From Takakia lepidozioides (taxonomy: Eukaryota > Streptophyta > Takakiopsida > Takakiales > Takakiaceae), in assembly GCA_030704615.1 (NCBI GenBank), contig CM060732.1, forward strand, positions 46,293,053-46,357,052: a DNA stretch of 64,000 bases. The letters run 5' to 3'. The notes below the pieces were generated by a model that searched no databases, was not told where the DNA came from, and saw only the letters and a list, made by a program, of their open reading frames with translations. This document shows positions 24,342-36,699 of the stretch, in pieces. The first letter of the stretch is position 1; every line of letters starts with the position of its first letter. Both the position numbers and the translations under genes were made by a program.

Positions 24342-25310
24342 TTGGTTTCTCTGTAGAATTTCTAGTGAAGCATTCATGTACCAATTTGAGATGGAGCAAT
24401 TTGTTCCTACAACCCCTAGGGAAGCGTATCCAGCAGAGTCCTCTATCGAAATAAAGATCATTCTCGCCTCTCTTGGTATCTAGTGTTGTTCATTGCAGAA
24501 TTCTTTACATCAGATTGAGAGATCTAGTTTTATTCATATTTCTGAAAGTGGGATTGATTAGCAAGAGAGAAATAACTTGCTAGAGCAAAGATATGTGTTG
24601 TGTAGTTAATTCCTTGGTGGTGGGGTGATATCTGTACACCTGTATCCATATCTCTTTGAGTCTGAGAGAAATATGACATCATTATACTTGATTAGTTTGG
24701 TTTGAAATGTCTTCTCAACATCTTAGGTAAAGTTTGATGGAGACATATTTCTTATTTGGAAGGACAAGATGAGAATGGTTCTTGTTAGAGAGGGCACATG
24801 GAAGGTTGTGTCTGGCAAACATAGAAAACCCTCATAAGTTGATGTTGATGTGAATTAGATCAGTGAGAGGATCTTGATCAGAAAGCTCTTGCAACTATTT
24901 CTTTACATGTGAGTGATTCCCTATTTGGGTAAGTGGGTAAGCATGAGACACCTTTTAAAGCTTGGGAATTCCTAGTTAGGATGTATGAGCCCAAGAATGG
25001 AAATGCATTGTTGCAATTACGACAATAATTTTTCACTCTTAAGATGAGTGAGGGAGATTCCATTGCTTCTCACATAACCAAGATGCGAACTTTACCTGAT
25101 CAGATTGCAATGGCAAGGTCTAAGATTTTAGAGTTAGACACCTACATGACATTAACGGAAAGTTTGATTCCAACATTTGAGTTTGTTGTGGTATCTCTTG
25201 GAACTCGTTCTATTACTAATTTGTCCATGGAGTTGGTTATTGGAGTGCTCCTCCAAGAGGAATTGTGTCATAAGGGCAACCATGTTAGAAAGCTATTTAG
25301 TGGGCTGCAA
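24342..25310 (+). mobile_element. Copia gag remnant, truncated
   Basis: Downstream of the primer site, broken frames show gag-like text: KFDGDIFLIWKDKM near 24728, then ESLIPTFEFVV and GDSIASHITKM in 25044-25270. Several stops separate them. Homology fades near 25300 with no pol or 3' LTR, so the element is truncated. Confidence 0.65.
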
Positions 25311-26733
25311 GATGGACCGGCCTTCCACAACCTATTATATTGTATGGGTCGATTAGATCGGACCTTGACAGCCCTTATTTGATTGGTCATATGCACTTCT
25401 ACCCTAACATCGTCTGATTTTTCTGGGAGAAACAGCAGCATCGATGGATGAAATATGGAAGGAACGAGAAACGTCAAGTAGAAGTATATATAGACCTAGC
25501 CTGTCCACTGTCATCTTCTCCACTGAAGCTCACGCCTTCTCTCCTCCTCAACTGCCCTCGGAAGGGCACCGCAAGTTGGGCACCACGATGCCTCACACGC
25601 TAAGCCCTCACCAAGTTCTCTGTCTATTCACGTGAAGGTTGAACTTTCCGATTTCTCTCTCTGAGACGAAACAAGAGGTCGTGCATTGTGGAATGGGATG
25701 GGTCCAGATGTAATGTTTGGGTCCTGCACACCCCCTGCATATAACGAGGGGTGCACTGGGAGGGGTACTTGTTGGTGGTTGTTGCTGAGAGAGCGACGGA
25801 GATCATTGACTCAATTTTCAGGGCAGCAGATGTTCCTGAGCTGGAGCTCTTCATCTCCAGTTCTGTACTTGGCTACAACCTGCTTGATCCTGCAGTTCAT
25901 CTCAAATCCTTAGCCAACTAGTACTGACCCTCTACGCCAAGGCTACAGTAGCACTTCTTTTAGGTCCCGAATTCATCGTTTTGGACAAATTTCTGGTCCT
26001 AAATCTTTCTCTGCAGGTCCCTGGTGTTACTATTTTCTGCCTACTGTCTGCTGGCCCTTTGCTTCAGTGGAATGTCTTGAAGGTTTGGCGGATGGGGAGA
26101 CGAAGGAAGAGCTTCTTGACAGACGTGGAGGCGTGGAGCCCAAAAAGGAGTGCTGAGCTACTGCACGTCAACTGACACGCAGTAAGTAATGTAGACATTT
26201 TACGGAAAGTTGGATTTCAAAGTAATGTTCACTAATGGCGTTGTATCGAGGTCCTGCCAGGGCTTTCTGAGGCTCTCAACTGCAGATAGAAGAGATCATG
26301 GTCATGGGTACATCTGCAACCATGTTTGCCGATTCATGTTCAAGGGATTGTACCGGCCTTCTTGATATCATGAAGTTCGATGACAGGAAGGTTTCTCGAA
26401 GGTTTATAATAGAGCTTAGTATGTGAATGGGGCTTTCTTCTATTCTGCAAGTGTCTCCATCCTTTACAAGTGCATTTGCCTAATGTCACCGTTGCCCCGC
26501 ATACTGGTCGAAGGCTACTGGAGGATACTGCATAGTGTATGGACAGGCTCGGATAACTACAACCCGGATTCAATTTTTCCAAACCAGAGAAGTGCTGGAA
26601 GACGACTGCAGTCTAAGTATCGCAAGAATCCTGCACAATGGAGTGGCCACTTTGTCCATTGGACGTGCACGAGGAACGTGCCGAGGACACTGGTGATCTA
26701 CTAGTAGATAGCTGAAGGAAAAGGCTGGCGAAA
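25311..26733. other. No gene recognised; possible 5' region of the next gene
   Basis: Short frames only. The segment just upstream of 26734 is probably the promoter or 5' leader of the membrane protein gene. Confidence 0.4.
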
Positions 26734-27768
26734 ATGGCTGGGTTTCTGACAATAGGCCTCAGCATAGTCATAGGTGGATTTCTTATAGCGTTGCTTGGGG
26801 AGCTCTACTATCTCCTCTGTTGGAGGCGGCAACACATCAAAAACCCACGAGTGAACAGTATTGACCAGGACCCAACCGTATTTGTTGATACCGGGGAGAG
26901 AGCAGTGGAGATAAATGTGGACTTTGCTTTCACCGGGGCCTGTGGAGGCTACCAGTTCTCAGCACGTCAATCCGACATGGTCGACAAGCTCTTTCCTACA
27001 GCATTGGATGCAGAGACAGTAGAGGGTATCCCTCTGCGCACTTTGCCTGGTCCGCCTCGGATGCTTTTCACTATTATGGAAGAGACCAAGGAGGATTTAG
27101 AGGGTATTACATTTGACGTCAACAAAAGTGTGCGGAGGTCCACAGCGAAAAGCTTCGACAGTTCGGGCACCGTAAGTCCAATAGACACGCCCTTCATCAC
27201 ACCCCCTTCATCTCCCCCGTTCACACTCAGACTTCTCACTCCCCCCACAGTATCCCCACTGTCAATCTCTCATACTATTAGACTGGACTCCGAGTCACTT
27301 AATTTTACTCTGCCTTCCTTCTCACCTTCCTTAGAGTCTTTCAACACGCCTATGGACTCAATTCCACCCATTGGCCTTAGCGTTGGACTTCTCTCGGACC
27401 CTTGTATGGGAGGGTTTCTTGAGCGAACTTCGTTTGTGGCACCTCCAACATCCCTTTCTATTCAAGCCCCCTTGCTATCGCTGTCTTCCCCCAAGACTCG
27501 GACCTGTAGAGCCCTACCTTCCCCCAGATCCCCATTCTTAGCGCAGACTTGCCCCAAGACCCCCCATCTTGTTACCACCTCCCCTGGCAGCTCCCATTTC
27601 TTAGCGCTGGCCTCCCCCAAGTCTCCTCTACTTCTGTCTACTTCTCCCCTGGAGACCCCTTTTTTATCGCCAGTTTTTATGCCCATACCCGCAAGTCCTC
27701 CTGAGGATTTCTCTGACGGTACTCATTTGGCCTCCCCTGCAGTGTTGGCCTTCAGCAAGTGTATTTAG
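26734..27768 (+). CDS. Plant-specific membrane-anchored Pro/Ser-rich protein
   Basis: A single exon of 344 codons ends in a TAG-terminated frame (FSKCI). Residues of about 5-26 form one hydrophobic segment (GLSIVIGGFLIALLGELYY), followed by basic CWRRQH, so the bulk is probably cytosolic. A short conserved patch reads LPGPPRMLFTIMEETKEDLE. I recall this from uncharacterised small plant proteins annotated as membrane lipoprotein-like; that link is from memory. Residues 140-335 are dominated by Ser-Pro and Thr-Pro dipeptides, including a decaying repeat with SPK or TPK followed by T/S-rich spacers, possible proline-directed kinase sites. No catalytic domain is visible. Confidence 0.7.
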   Translation: MAGFLTIGLSIVIGGFLIALLGELYYLLCWRRQHIKNPRVNSIDQDPTVFVDTGERAVEINVDFAFTGACGGYQFSARQSDMVDKLFPTALDAETVEGIPLRTLPGPPRMLFTIMEETKEDLEGITFDVNKSVRRSTAKSFDSSGTVSPIDTPFITPPSSPPFTLRLLTPPTVSPLSISHTIRLDSESLNFTLPSFSPSLESFNTPMDSIPPIGLSVGLLSDPCMGGFLERTSFVAPPTSLSIQAPLLSLSSPKTRTCRALPSPRSPFLAQTCPKTPHLVTTSPGSSHFLALASPKSPLLLSTSPLETPFLSPVFMPIPASPPEDFSDGTHLASPAVLAFSKCI

Positions 27769-30700
27769 TTTTGTTTCAGAGGAGGGACCTCCTCCCCTGG
27801 GAAACCAATCTTCAAACGGTCATGCAGTCCGCTGTAAGAGGCAGTGCATCAGGAGAACATTTCCAACTGCATTCTCGCGAGGAGAAGAGGACTCTGAACA
27901 TGCAATGGATTGCCATCTCCTTCAATAACTAGACAGTAGTCCGACTGTGAGACATTCAAGCTCGCACTCATATGTACGGGATGATTTGCATTTTCAGTGA
28001 ATTTTGTTGGTTTTTCGGGGACATTTCAACACTAATAAAGAATGCTATGCAGTTCAGTAGGTAGACCACACAGTGCCATTCTCCATCTGAGTCTCGTGCA
28101 AAGATGTACAAGTTTTATACTACTCGTTAATGTGTCCTTTTAATCATCTGTGTAGGAACACTTTCTTGACTCGAATCTTTCGAGAGTTGGAGGGTCAGAG
28201 CTGTTTCCTTCAGAGTACTAGTGATCAATGTGAAGACATTGTAGCACCTTAAATTGAATTTTCCCCTGCAGGCGGTTCAAGAGGAGCAAGATTCCTAATG
28301 AATGATCCTCGGTAGGCCAGAAGCAGAATGCCATCATGCCAGCAGAAGCATTCTACACGAGACCCGCTATTACCTTCAACGCTAGAAGTGACATTCCACG
28401 TGAGCACTTGTGCTGATCAATTGAAGAATATGTACCGAACTCTTTGCAAAAATGTCAAGAGACTTACGACACACTGAATCCTTGAAAATCCCTCATAACC
28501 CTGAACCATGCCTCAAAATGTGAAGTGCAGTTGCAGGTGGCCCAAATTGACGAGGTCGACGTTGATGACTAGAGAACAACAGCACGCCAAAAACAGTAAC
28601 AACACATGATTACTTTTGGACTCCTCTACTGCCAGGAATGCCATTTGTGGATTGTGGATGTTTAAGAGGATCCAAAAGTTGCATTCCGATCGGCGGAGTC
28701 AGTCTGTAAATGTAGTGTGGATCCATAGGGCCCACCATATAAAAGAACTCCACAGTAATGCCGTCTACACCTCTTCTCTTCTAGCTCGGTTGAAATAATC
28801 AACTCCAACTGGAGATATTTTGGAGTTTGACCCGCATCAGCAGTCAGCACTGGAAACAATATCTTCGAATACACGGTATTCCATAACAACTGGTCGGTAG
28901 TACATGTTGGGTAGTTCAAACTTCAACCTCGAAACTCTGTTGGCGGCGGATTCACTGTCACGTGGAAGTTAGAGAGAACGTTGATGAGGGTGGTGCCCAA
29001 AAGCTAGGGGCTTGTTCAATGTGAGCCATCTCTTTACAGAGTTAGGCACATGTGGAGAACACATGCTGGCGTTATGATAACCTGGCTGGAGGTATATCGC
29101 CTAGTGGGCGTGTGCATTTTGAATGTAGTCGTGAGTGAGCGCATCCAAGCTGGTTGCAGGTTATAGTCACGAGCAGCGAGCATATTTGTAGCGAAGCTTT
29201 CTGATGGCCACACTGATGCATTCGCTGTCACTGCCAGGTGGACCAGGTCGACCAAGTGTCTACTTGTGGTGGTGTCATGGCCAAGTGGCAAGCGAATTGT
29301 CTACAGCCAAGTGCTAAGCACTGCTTAACGAATTGGTGTTATAATCTTTGCCACCAAATGTCCTTTGGCAGTAGATTTAGTGCAGGCCCCATACTTTGCA
29401 TCCTACTATCCAAAGACAATTACTTTCTTGGTCCTATGGCTCACCCTTGAAGACCAATGGAAACGGGGCCTGGAAGCAAGAAGAAGTGCTCAGTTTTTAA
29501 ACAATGAAAGAGCCGAGAGAGAAGAGCCGATGATGCCGCCCTGAGGATCAAAGCTTTTGAGATGTAGCTCACGCATTCGATCTTAAGTTGGGGAACGAGC
29601 TGCACAAGCAATGAACCATGCTTCCGTCCGTCCGTCAATCATGACATCATAGTGAATTTTGAACAACACAGATCTGATACATGTTACGATCTGACTGAAA
29701 ATTCAGTAGTAGCAAAAGAGGGCAGGGAGAGGGTGGGAGTGAATCCCAGTCAGCAGAGACCATTGACCAAATTCGACCAAAGGCGAATAGGGAAAAGGGG
29801 AGTGAAGAGGAGCAAGGAAAGAAGGGGGAGGAAGGAAGAGGAAGAGAGTACTGAAAAATACAAAAAAGAAATTCCCAATTTTTTACGCACTCCCCATTGC
29901 TGCCACTCATACAGAAAAATTGTTCAGACCATCATTTTGGCAGGGTACCAAATGTTTAGAGAGATTAAACCAGAAAAAGCAAAGATGAAATAGATCATGT
30001 CCACACACGGGCCCAGGGTACACAAGATAGGATAAACTGGAGCTTACAATACTACAATGCAAGATAATCCCTGAAGTTACATACTAACAATGCAAAATCG
30101 CGTACTCCTCGGAGTCATTTCTTCTAGGTTGATGGTGTGGCATCCCAACCTTCACTGTGCACCTAGTCTCCTTACTTGGCTTCTCAGTCCATCCTCTGAT
30201 CGACGTGCATGCCAAAACCATGACAATTTTCAGTAATTGACATGCAAATTGCCGAAGGTGTCATAATGCAAATCCAATGGAGACCCAAACACAACTGCTA
30301 TTGTAGCTTAATAAGTGAGATTGGAAAGGGTAGAGTGTGAACAGACATCACACTCACCTAAGTGGACTCCATCCTACATCTGTCTGAGAGGTTGCATATT
30401 CTTATCTCTGCAAAAATAATCAAATGTCTCTGGTATGGGAGTTGATAAGTAGCCACATCAGGTATTGATATCTGGGGAGAAGAATCTGCGCATCTGTTTC
30501 CTAGGGTTATCCCATTCCAAGACCGTGATGGAGGTGGGCATATAGGCTGCCAATGTCGGTGTAAACTGTAAACCACCACAGGTGAATTGATAGGGAGGAT
30601 GGCAGGTGACACTTTCCTTATCCAATATGCTATTGGTGAGAAGGTATGCATTGGTGAACACTTTTGCAATCTTGAAGACTTCTGGTGCAGAATAGACACA

Positions 30701-30830
30701 ATTTGGACTTGGAGAAATTCTATCCAACACGTTACAACGACTATAGATAGATGAATTGAGCATCACCAACGTCATTGCGCGATGGCTGTAAACCTGTCTG
30801 CCAGCTGAGCACAAGATGGCTCTTTACAGC
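27769..30830. other. No gene recognised
   Basis: About 3 kb without a convincing frame. A purine-rich tract lies at 29700-29870. The minus-strand frame at 30814-30458 has ordinary composition but no family I recognise. Confidence 0.4.
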
Positions 30831-30954
30831 TTCATTTAAACCTTGATCTTTTCTGTAATGTGCTGTAGGATACAACTACCAGCTCACCAATGCTTTTGAG
30901 AGTCTGACAGGAAGCATACAGTCTACGAAATATGGGAGGACTGCATAAGAAACA

Positions 30955-31020
30955 GCTCTTACCACCATGGTGATTTGAGTTTATTTCACTGTATAGTTGA
31001 TAATTTCCTTTAAGACCTTC
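30955..31020 (-). mobile_element. Short fragment of non-LTR element N1 (minus)
   Basis: On the minus strand it encodes LYSEINSNHHGGK, identical to part of the element copy at 58260-58300 on the plus strand. Confidence 0.8.
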
Positions 31021-31174
31021 CAAGCTGGTTGATATCATTGCAGATTGCAGATCTCGTAGTGCCTAGCCCACAATTCCTTGTTGACTTTCATAATGCAACG
31101 CTTTTTATAGAGGACTCGTCTCTAGGCTATCTTGAGTTTGGTCCCATTGTCCACCAATTGACAGCTCTATCGCT

Positions 31175-31260
31175 GGGCATGGGGTCAATGGCCACATGGC
31201 TACGGAAAACAACGTCTTATGAGTACATTCTCTCCCTCTCTCTGTGGGCAACCTGAAGAC
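31175..31260 (+). repeat. Tail repeat of non-LTR element N1
   Basis: A copy of GGGGTCAATGGCCACA, GGCTACGG, ACAACGTCTTATGAGTACAT followed by CTCTCCCTCTC. It abuts the 3' coding end of another N1 copy. Confidence 0.8.
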
Positions 31261-31660
31261 AATATCCACTTTCTGATTCATTGTCCTGGGTACTCTCACC
31301 AGAGACACCCTCTTCAATTCCATCAAGGAAATTCTTTCTGTATCTCTGTTTACCAACTTCAAAAACCTTGAGGCTGAGCCAAAAAGCCCAGGCCCTTCTG
31401 GGGTCTAGTTCTTGGGCAAATCACACACAGCAAATTGATGTTTGTGTGAAGGAATTTCAAGAGGATATCTTGAAAACTGGGATCAATTTTCTATTTCAAT
31501 TGTCTATTTCAAAGGTAGTTTCTGTCCCTTTGTGTTCCGCTCAAACTGGGCGCGCCACAAGGCTATGGCAAACGTCATATGCGTACATTTTCTCCCTCTC
31601 TCTCATGCTTTGCTCTCCCTGCCCTCTAGGAAGCCTGTGGCCATTGGGCATAGATAAAGG
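31247..31660 (+). mobile_element. 3' end of non-LTR retrotransposon N1
   Basis: It starts with a broken C-terminal zinc-finger-like stretch, CGQPEDNIHFLIHCPGY, typical of the C-terminus of plant LINE reverse transcriptases. The homologous tail follows (about 31514-31606, GCTCAAACTGGGCGCG and so on) with a CT-rich end. The same order occurs at 56935-57368. Frames are broken. Confidence 0.7.
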
Positions 31661-32234
31661 TCTCCGTGACTAAATGCCGGCCTTGTGACCTCGTGTCTTT
31701 GTTTGTTTTGACCTGAAGTACTCTGCCTCGGGTAAGGTAGTACATTGGATTTAGTTGGAGAGTTTGGGGCCTCTCCCTCTTTAGAATGTCTAGTGGGCCA
31801 TTCCCTGCAGCTCCTTCGGAGTGGTGATCTCTGAATGGTAACAAGCGGACCCCTATCGCTTGGGGGCAGCCCCTCCACGCAAAATGGGCAGTTGCATGCT
31901 CTATGTAGAGGTTGGGCAAGGGTCAACTTATCAGGGCTGACTAACCAAAGGAAACAATTTGAATTGGGACAAGTTCTTCAGGCAAATAGGTAGTATCATA
32001 TTTGTGGAGGGCAAAACACATGGGAAACTTGGGACAAACTGGTCGGAGATGTCAATGGTTATAGGTGGTTTGGTAAAGATGTGTGCTAACTTCTAAGGTG
32101 GTCTCTACCAAGCGTGTTAAGAAAGGTGTTGACTTCTTTGTCGGAGATATCTTGTTTGACAATTGTGAAATTAACAACAAGGATTTGTGGTATGAGCATA
32201 AGCATACCGTAGTATCTGGCTGAAACTGAAATTG

Positions 32235-32915
32235 AAGGGCAGCATGAGTAGGATGGACGTCTTTCTGGGTTGTGTTTACATGCCCACAGAGGGGAACCAT
32301 AGTGCTGACGCAGATAAAGCAATTGAAGAAGTAAAGCTGGACTCTGCTAAGTTCCTTGCCAACGGCCAGGTGGTCTTATTAGGTGACTTCAATGCCAGGG
32401 TGGGTAAAGGTCTTCACCAGGATGATGCCATTGGGCCTTTTGGTGAGGACGAGCTGAATTCTAATGGAAGACGTTTGTCTGGAAGAACTTCAGCTTTTGA
32501 CCTTGAATAATAGGTCATAGGAGACCTTGTGCAGTGGACTCATGAGAAAGCCCAAACTGGGGGACGATCTATTGTGGATTATATCATAGTAGACAAGAAT
32601 ATGTTTCCAGTGTGCACAATGTATTGATTGATAGAACTGATATTGGTACCTCTGACCACTTTCTGGTTTGGACTGAGATCAAAAGGTGTTCAAGAGATTT
32701 GTGAAACGTTCGCAGAAGTGGCGCATAGAAAAATTCCAAAATGAAGATGAGTATGTCCAGGCCTTGCAAGAAGCTCTCTCTCACTTTGTCCATTCGCTCC
32801 AAGATCTTCAGTCTCACTCTGGCGATGCAAAAAAGGAGGTCAAAAGAGCGGTGGATTTTTGGGAGAGTTTAGTCTCGTCTGTGGCTGACAAGATCATTGG
32901 GAAGAAACTAAAGTG
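32235..32915 (+). mobile_element. Non-LTR element N1, endonuclease fragment
   Basis: It encodes the C-terminal part of an exonuclease-endonuclease-phosphatase domain (CVYMPTEGN, VVLLGDFNARVGKG), then a broken homologue of the 57.6-58.1 kb copy (SIVDYIIVDKN-like, TDIGTSDHFLVW, HFVHSLQDLQSH). The frame is lost near 32508. It ends abruptly near 32912 where inverted tail sequence begins. Confidence 0.85.
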
Positions 32916-33020
32916 GAACACAAAGGGACAGAAACTACCTTTGTCAGGGGGCTGACGCCGGTAGTATGACTTATTACAGAGAGAGGGAGAGAGAGGGAGA
33001 GAGAGAGGGGAAGGGAGAGC
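32916..33020 (-). repeat. Inverted copy of N1 tail with GA run
   Basis: On the minus strand it reads like the sequence before the tail at 58.88 kb (ACTACCGGCGTCAGCCCC, then GGTAGTTTCTGTCCCTTTG). It lies head-on against the plus-strand N1 fragment and is bordered by a GA-rich run. Confidence 0.75.
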
Positions 33021-33650
33021 CCAAAAGGCAACAAAGAGGTAAGAGCCAGAGGTTGAATCATGCCATATCTGGACTTCACTAAGTAAATCCCTCTGACTCT
33101 GTAATAAAGAGATTGTGTACACAAACAATCGTTGGGCCAAGAGGCACACAGGTAAATATTCTCCTTTCTCATTTGGTAAGAAAATTCTACCCCATCATGA
33201 ATAAGACGTTGATATGAGCGACCCAGTGCGGGAATAGCAGATATGAGTTCCCCAGTTACGCAAAGCCACTTGCCAGTCCCGCCCACAGCTAATCTCTCTG
33301 TAAGCAAAAACAATCATATTCAGACTCCAAACAGAAACAAGAGAGTAATGACACTCATCAAATCCTGCAACAATCCTCGTGGGATCATAACCAGCTAGGG
33401 TACAAAATCAAGTCCAAAACTGCCATTTATCTCATGCATGGCTGCTGGAACTCCAAGAATGCGATTAATTTGCACATTAGGAATCTATACACAGAGAGAC
33501 ACTGCAAAGACGATATACACTCACTGATTATTCACAATACAGGATATAGTCCTCCTGGAATACAACACTCATGGAAGCAGTTGTAGTTTAAATTACGACC
33601 ATAATCAACTAGGGAGAGGGGAGCAGGGAGTAGTCGTACCCTTAAATTAC

Positions 33651-36600
33651 CGCAAACTTGAAGAACCTCTTCCATGGGAGCCCAGTCACCGAAGTTTCTC
33701 TCAACAAACTGGTAAGCAACACCACCTTTTCCAGGCCTGATAATATATAAACCCCCTTTTATTGCACCCTCCCCGTTCGAATTATAGTCGATTCCAGTTG
33801 CCTTTGCACGCTTCCAGTTCTCTCGGGCAAGTGGGTTGAAGATAAAACCTGTGATGATGCTTTCTTTTAGGAGATGGCCGCCACCCAGTGCCTTGAAAAA
33901 GTCCCTGTTCTCGTCTACCGCCACTATCCCTCCCCAAAACCGTGGCCAAAATGCCCTGACCTGCAGGCAGCACCGAGTGAAAGCGGGCTCAGATCACAAC
34001 ACAAAATTTGAGACACCAGACAGCCCAGGCATGGCTAAACTAGAGAGACAACCGGTTACAAGGGATAGAGGGAGAGAGAGGTGGGGCGCGGGGGGGGAGG
34101 TGGTGGGGGCCTTGTTAGGCTGAGCTGCCAAGAGGTTGTAGTTTTTTTTAGGGAGAAGAAAAGGAGGGGAGGGGCAGGGGGGAACCAAAAGGAGAGCACA
34201 CTCGGGGAACTCATTAAAAAGACATGGGGAGCTATCTTAGTTGCTTCTGGCTCCAAGTTTGTTCAGAAAATCTTTACATATTAGGTCAATGCCAGATTCT
34301 CCCAAAAATCGAAAACATAGAAGTACCACAGCTTTGGCCATTGTCTCACACCTCTCAAAACTGAGCGGAAACCGGCCATTTGATGATTGTAAGGAGGTAT
34401 CAGAAAATACATACTATTACCATCCTGCACATAGATTGAGCACAGAGGTTCTCTTCATCCCAGCAGATGTCTAAACTTGCAGTCAGAAGGAAGAGACAAA
34501 GAAATAAATGGAAATGGACATGCTAATTTATAACTTCCACGGAAAGCTCAAAGAGCTTATGGGACAAAAGGGAAGTAAAGAAATGAAGAAAGGAACTCTA
34601 TAGCTTCCACTAAAATTCCAACGAGCTTGTGTGTGAGAGAGAGGGAACCTCAGCATCAATATATTCATTGAGAACAACCACCATCTGAACGCCCATAGCA
34701 TCAAAGATGGGCTTTCGTGCATATAACTGGTGTGCCTCAGCCCGGCACATTACACACCTGCAGTGTCCCAAAGTAATTACCCCACACTGTTAACTACATG
34801 TCCAATAACAACAATTAGAAATGTTTACTATTGCTCGACTCTGATAACCTTAATCACTCTAATGCCCCTTTGGCCAAAGAAGGAGGATCAAGTAGGGATG
34901 CTACCATAATCAAACAGACAAAGCAAATCCTAATGCGTTCACTACCACTTTAGTGTACACGTACATTGTCATATACAGCCATTACATCTGGATGCCACTA
35001 AAGTGGCTAGGTATGGCCTGATTAACCTCCCCACAGTTCTCTTTTCAAAGCGAAACCTGCAGAACTGAACAAGTTGTGGGGAAGAGTGTTTACCCAGGAC
35101 GCCTAAGGCATAACAACAAGGTGGGCTTGGTTGCCCACAGGTCTGAGGCCTTTGACGGTGGGGGCATTGTGAAGCTACCCCCCATCCATGGATCTACGCC
35201 TTTCTTATGCTCTGGAGTAAGCTTTTGGATGAATACTTTCTCCAGCACTGATAGCGGGGTTACATCCTCAGCACCATAGTTTGGCTGCACTAGACCACAG
35301 AGGCGGGCCGATGGAGGAGCTGCAGAGAACACTCCCTTGTTAATACCTCCTGGGTCCCCGACAGGTCTCAGTACTACGGGGGGTTTAAAACCTGGCTCAT
35401 CATCTCTCGTTCTGTTGGAGTTACCAAATCCCTCGCCTGAGGTCTGCCGTGGGGCATTAGCAACAGACTTGCTATCGAGGGAAAGTGGGGTTGAGGTTTG
35501 GGTACCAGGCTTAGACCCAGCATCATTGTGCTCACTAAATCCATCTCCAGACTGATCATCCCCAGAAGCCAATGTGCGTTTCCTTCCAGGAAGTGCGAGG
35601 GTGCGAGGCATCTGAATCCCACAAGCTCTTCCTCTGTCTATGAGCCTTGCCACATGACCCCTTTTCATGCCATATTGAGAAGCCAAAACCGCAGGACTGG
35701 TGTTGAGTAACTCTGGTAAATTCTTCCCTGATACCTCAAGCTTGTCCGCATACTCCATAAGGGAACGGTCATGGAGGTATGTGCGAATCTCCAGGGCATC
35801 CTGAAAAAAAGGTCAGATTAGTTCTAAACATTAAACTCCACTGCATACATAGAACACAAAAATGTCCCACCAGTCACCTTTAACTGAAACTTACGGAGAA
35901 AAGGTGTATAAGTGATGAGCATCCAAGACCTGCTTTGTTGACAAATGAAGCTAGCAGTCAGGAGGTTACTTGTGCCTTCGGACAGAAAGACATCTGATCC
36001 AGGTGCAATACGAGCATTCTCTCTCTCCTCCGCGATCTCTCTATCTCCTTCCCCTTTTTGGTGGACGTTACAAAGTTCCTTTTAGCTTTCGTTCTTCTTG
36101 ATTTCTCTTCAGCTCTGTACAAACTGGGGAAAGGTATGGTCGCAAAATAGACCTGGATACCAATCTAGCATCTCCACTGGGGATGCTGTCCCCAACTGAG
36201 TTTTACTATCCAGACTGCCCATTGGCAGGTGGGCTTGCAGCTTCAGACCTTCAATAGGCTGTTTCCAAGCACCGGACTGAAATGACTTCGACTGTCAACA
36301 CATCACTACATTGAGCAACAGGACGAGGTGCAGTTAAGGACAATTGCAGATCACAAGTTCCGCAGGCTTATTGACAACAAGAGTAATTAAGAACCATAAT
36401 CAGCGAAAAGGCTTATTCAAGTTTCCCAAGCTGCTGGAAATCAAGGACAATTACAGATTTCAAGTTCAATACTCTTGAACGAATTTCACGTCGTGACTGA
36501 TACATAGGAAGAACACGATCAGGGAAGAGGGGCTACCCGTTGCTGCTGCGTAAGCTGTAGATCCTCCATATCCTGGGAGCTCATCATTTTTAGCGTGGGC

Positions 36601-36689
36601 ACGTCGCCCCACCCATCCGCTGCCAGTTTGTCGAGATTCTCCCTCAACACACCACTCCCGACAAAATCTTCCAACGAATACGACGCCAT
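33651..36689 (-). CDS. Tandem SAM-like domains fused to a PRXL2-type peroxiredoxin-like domain
   Basis: Exons by eye: 36689-36537, 35800-35094, 34757-34649, 33960-33651, all with GT/AG ends and agreeing phases. They give at least 426 residues plus a short last exon probably near 33400-33460. Residues of about 4-64 and 65-105 look like two SAM-like helical bundles (SLEDFVGSGVLRENL; SLMEYADKLEVSGKNL, YGMKRGHVARLIDRG). A Ser/Gly/Pro-rich linker follows. The rest resembles AhpC/TSA-2 family PRXL2/FAM213 proteins: ATKPTLLLCLRRPG-CVMC (CxxC redox motif split by intron 2), LYARKPIFDAMGVQMVVVLN, then AFWPRFWGGIVAVDENRDFF, GEGAIKGGLYII and FGDWAPMEEVLQ. PRXL2 proteins are thioredoxin-fold reductases. 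The SAM-like part suggests self-association or scaffolding (inference). Confidence 0.8.
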
Positions 36690-36699
36690 CCCTCCCTCG

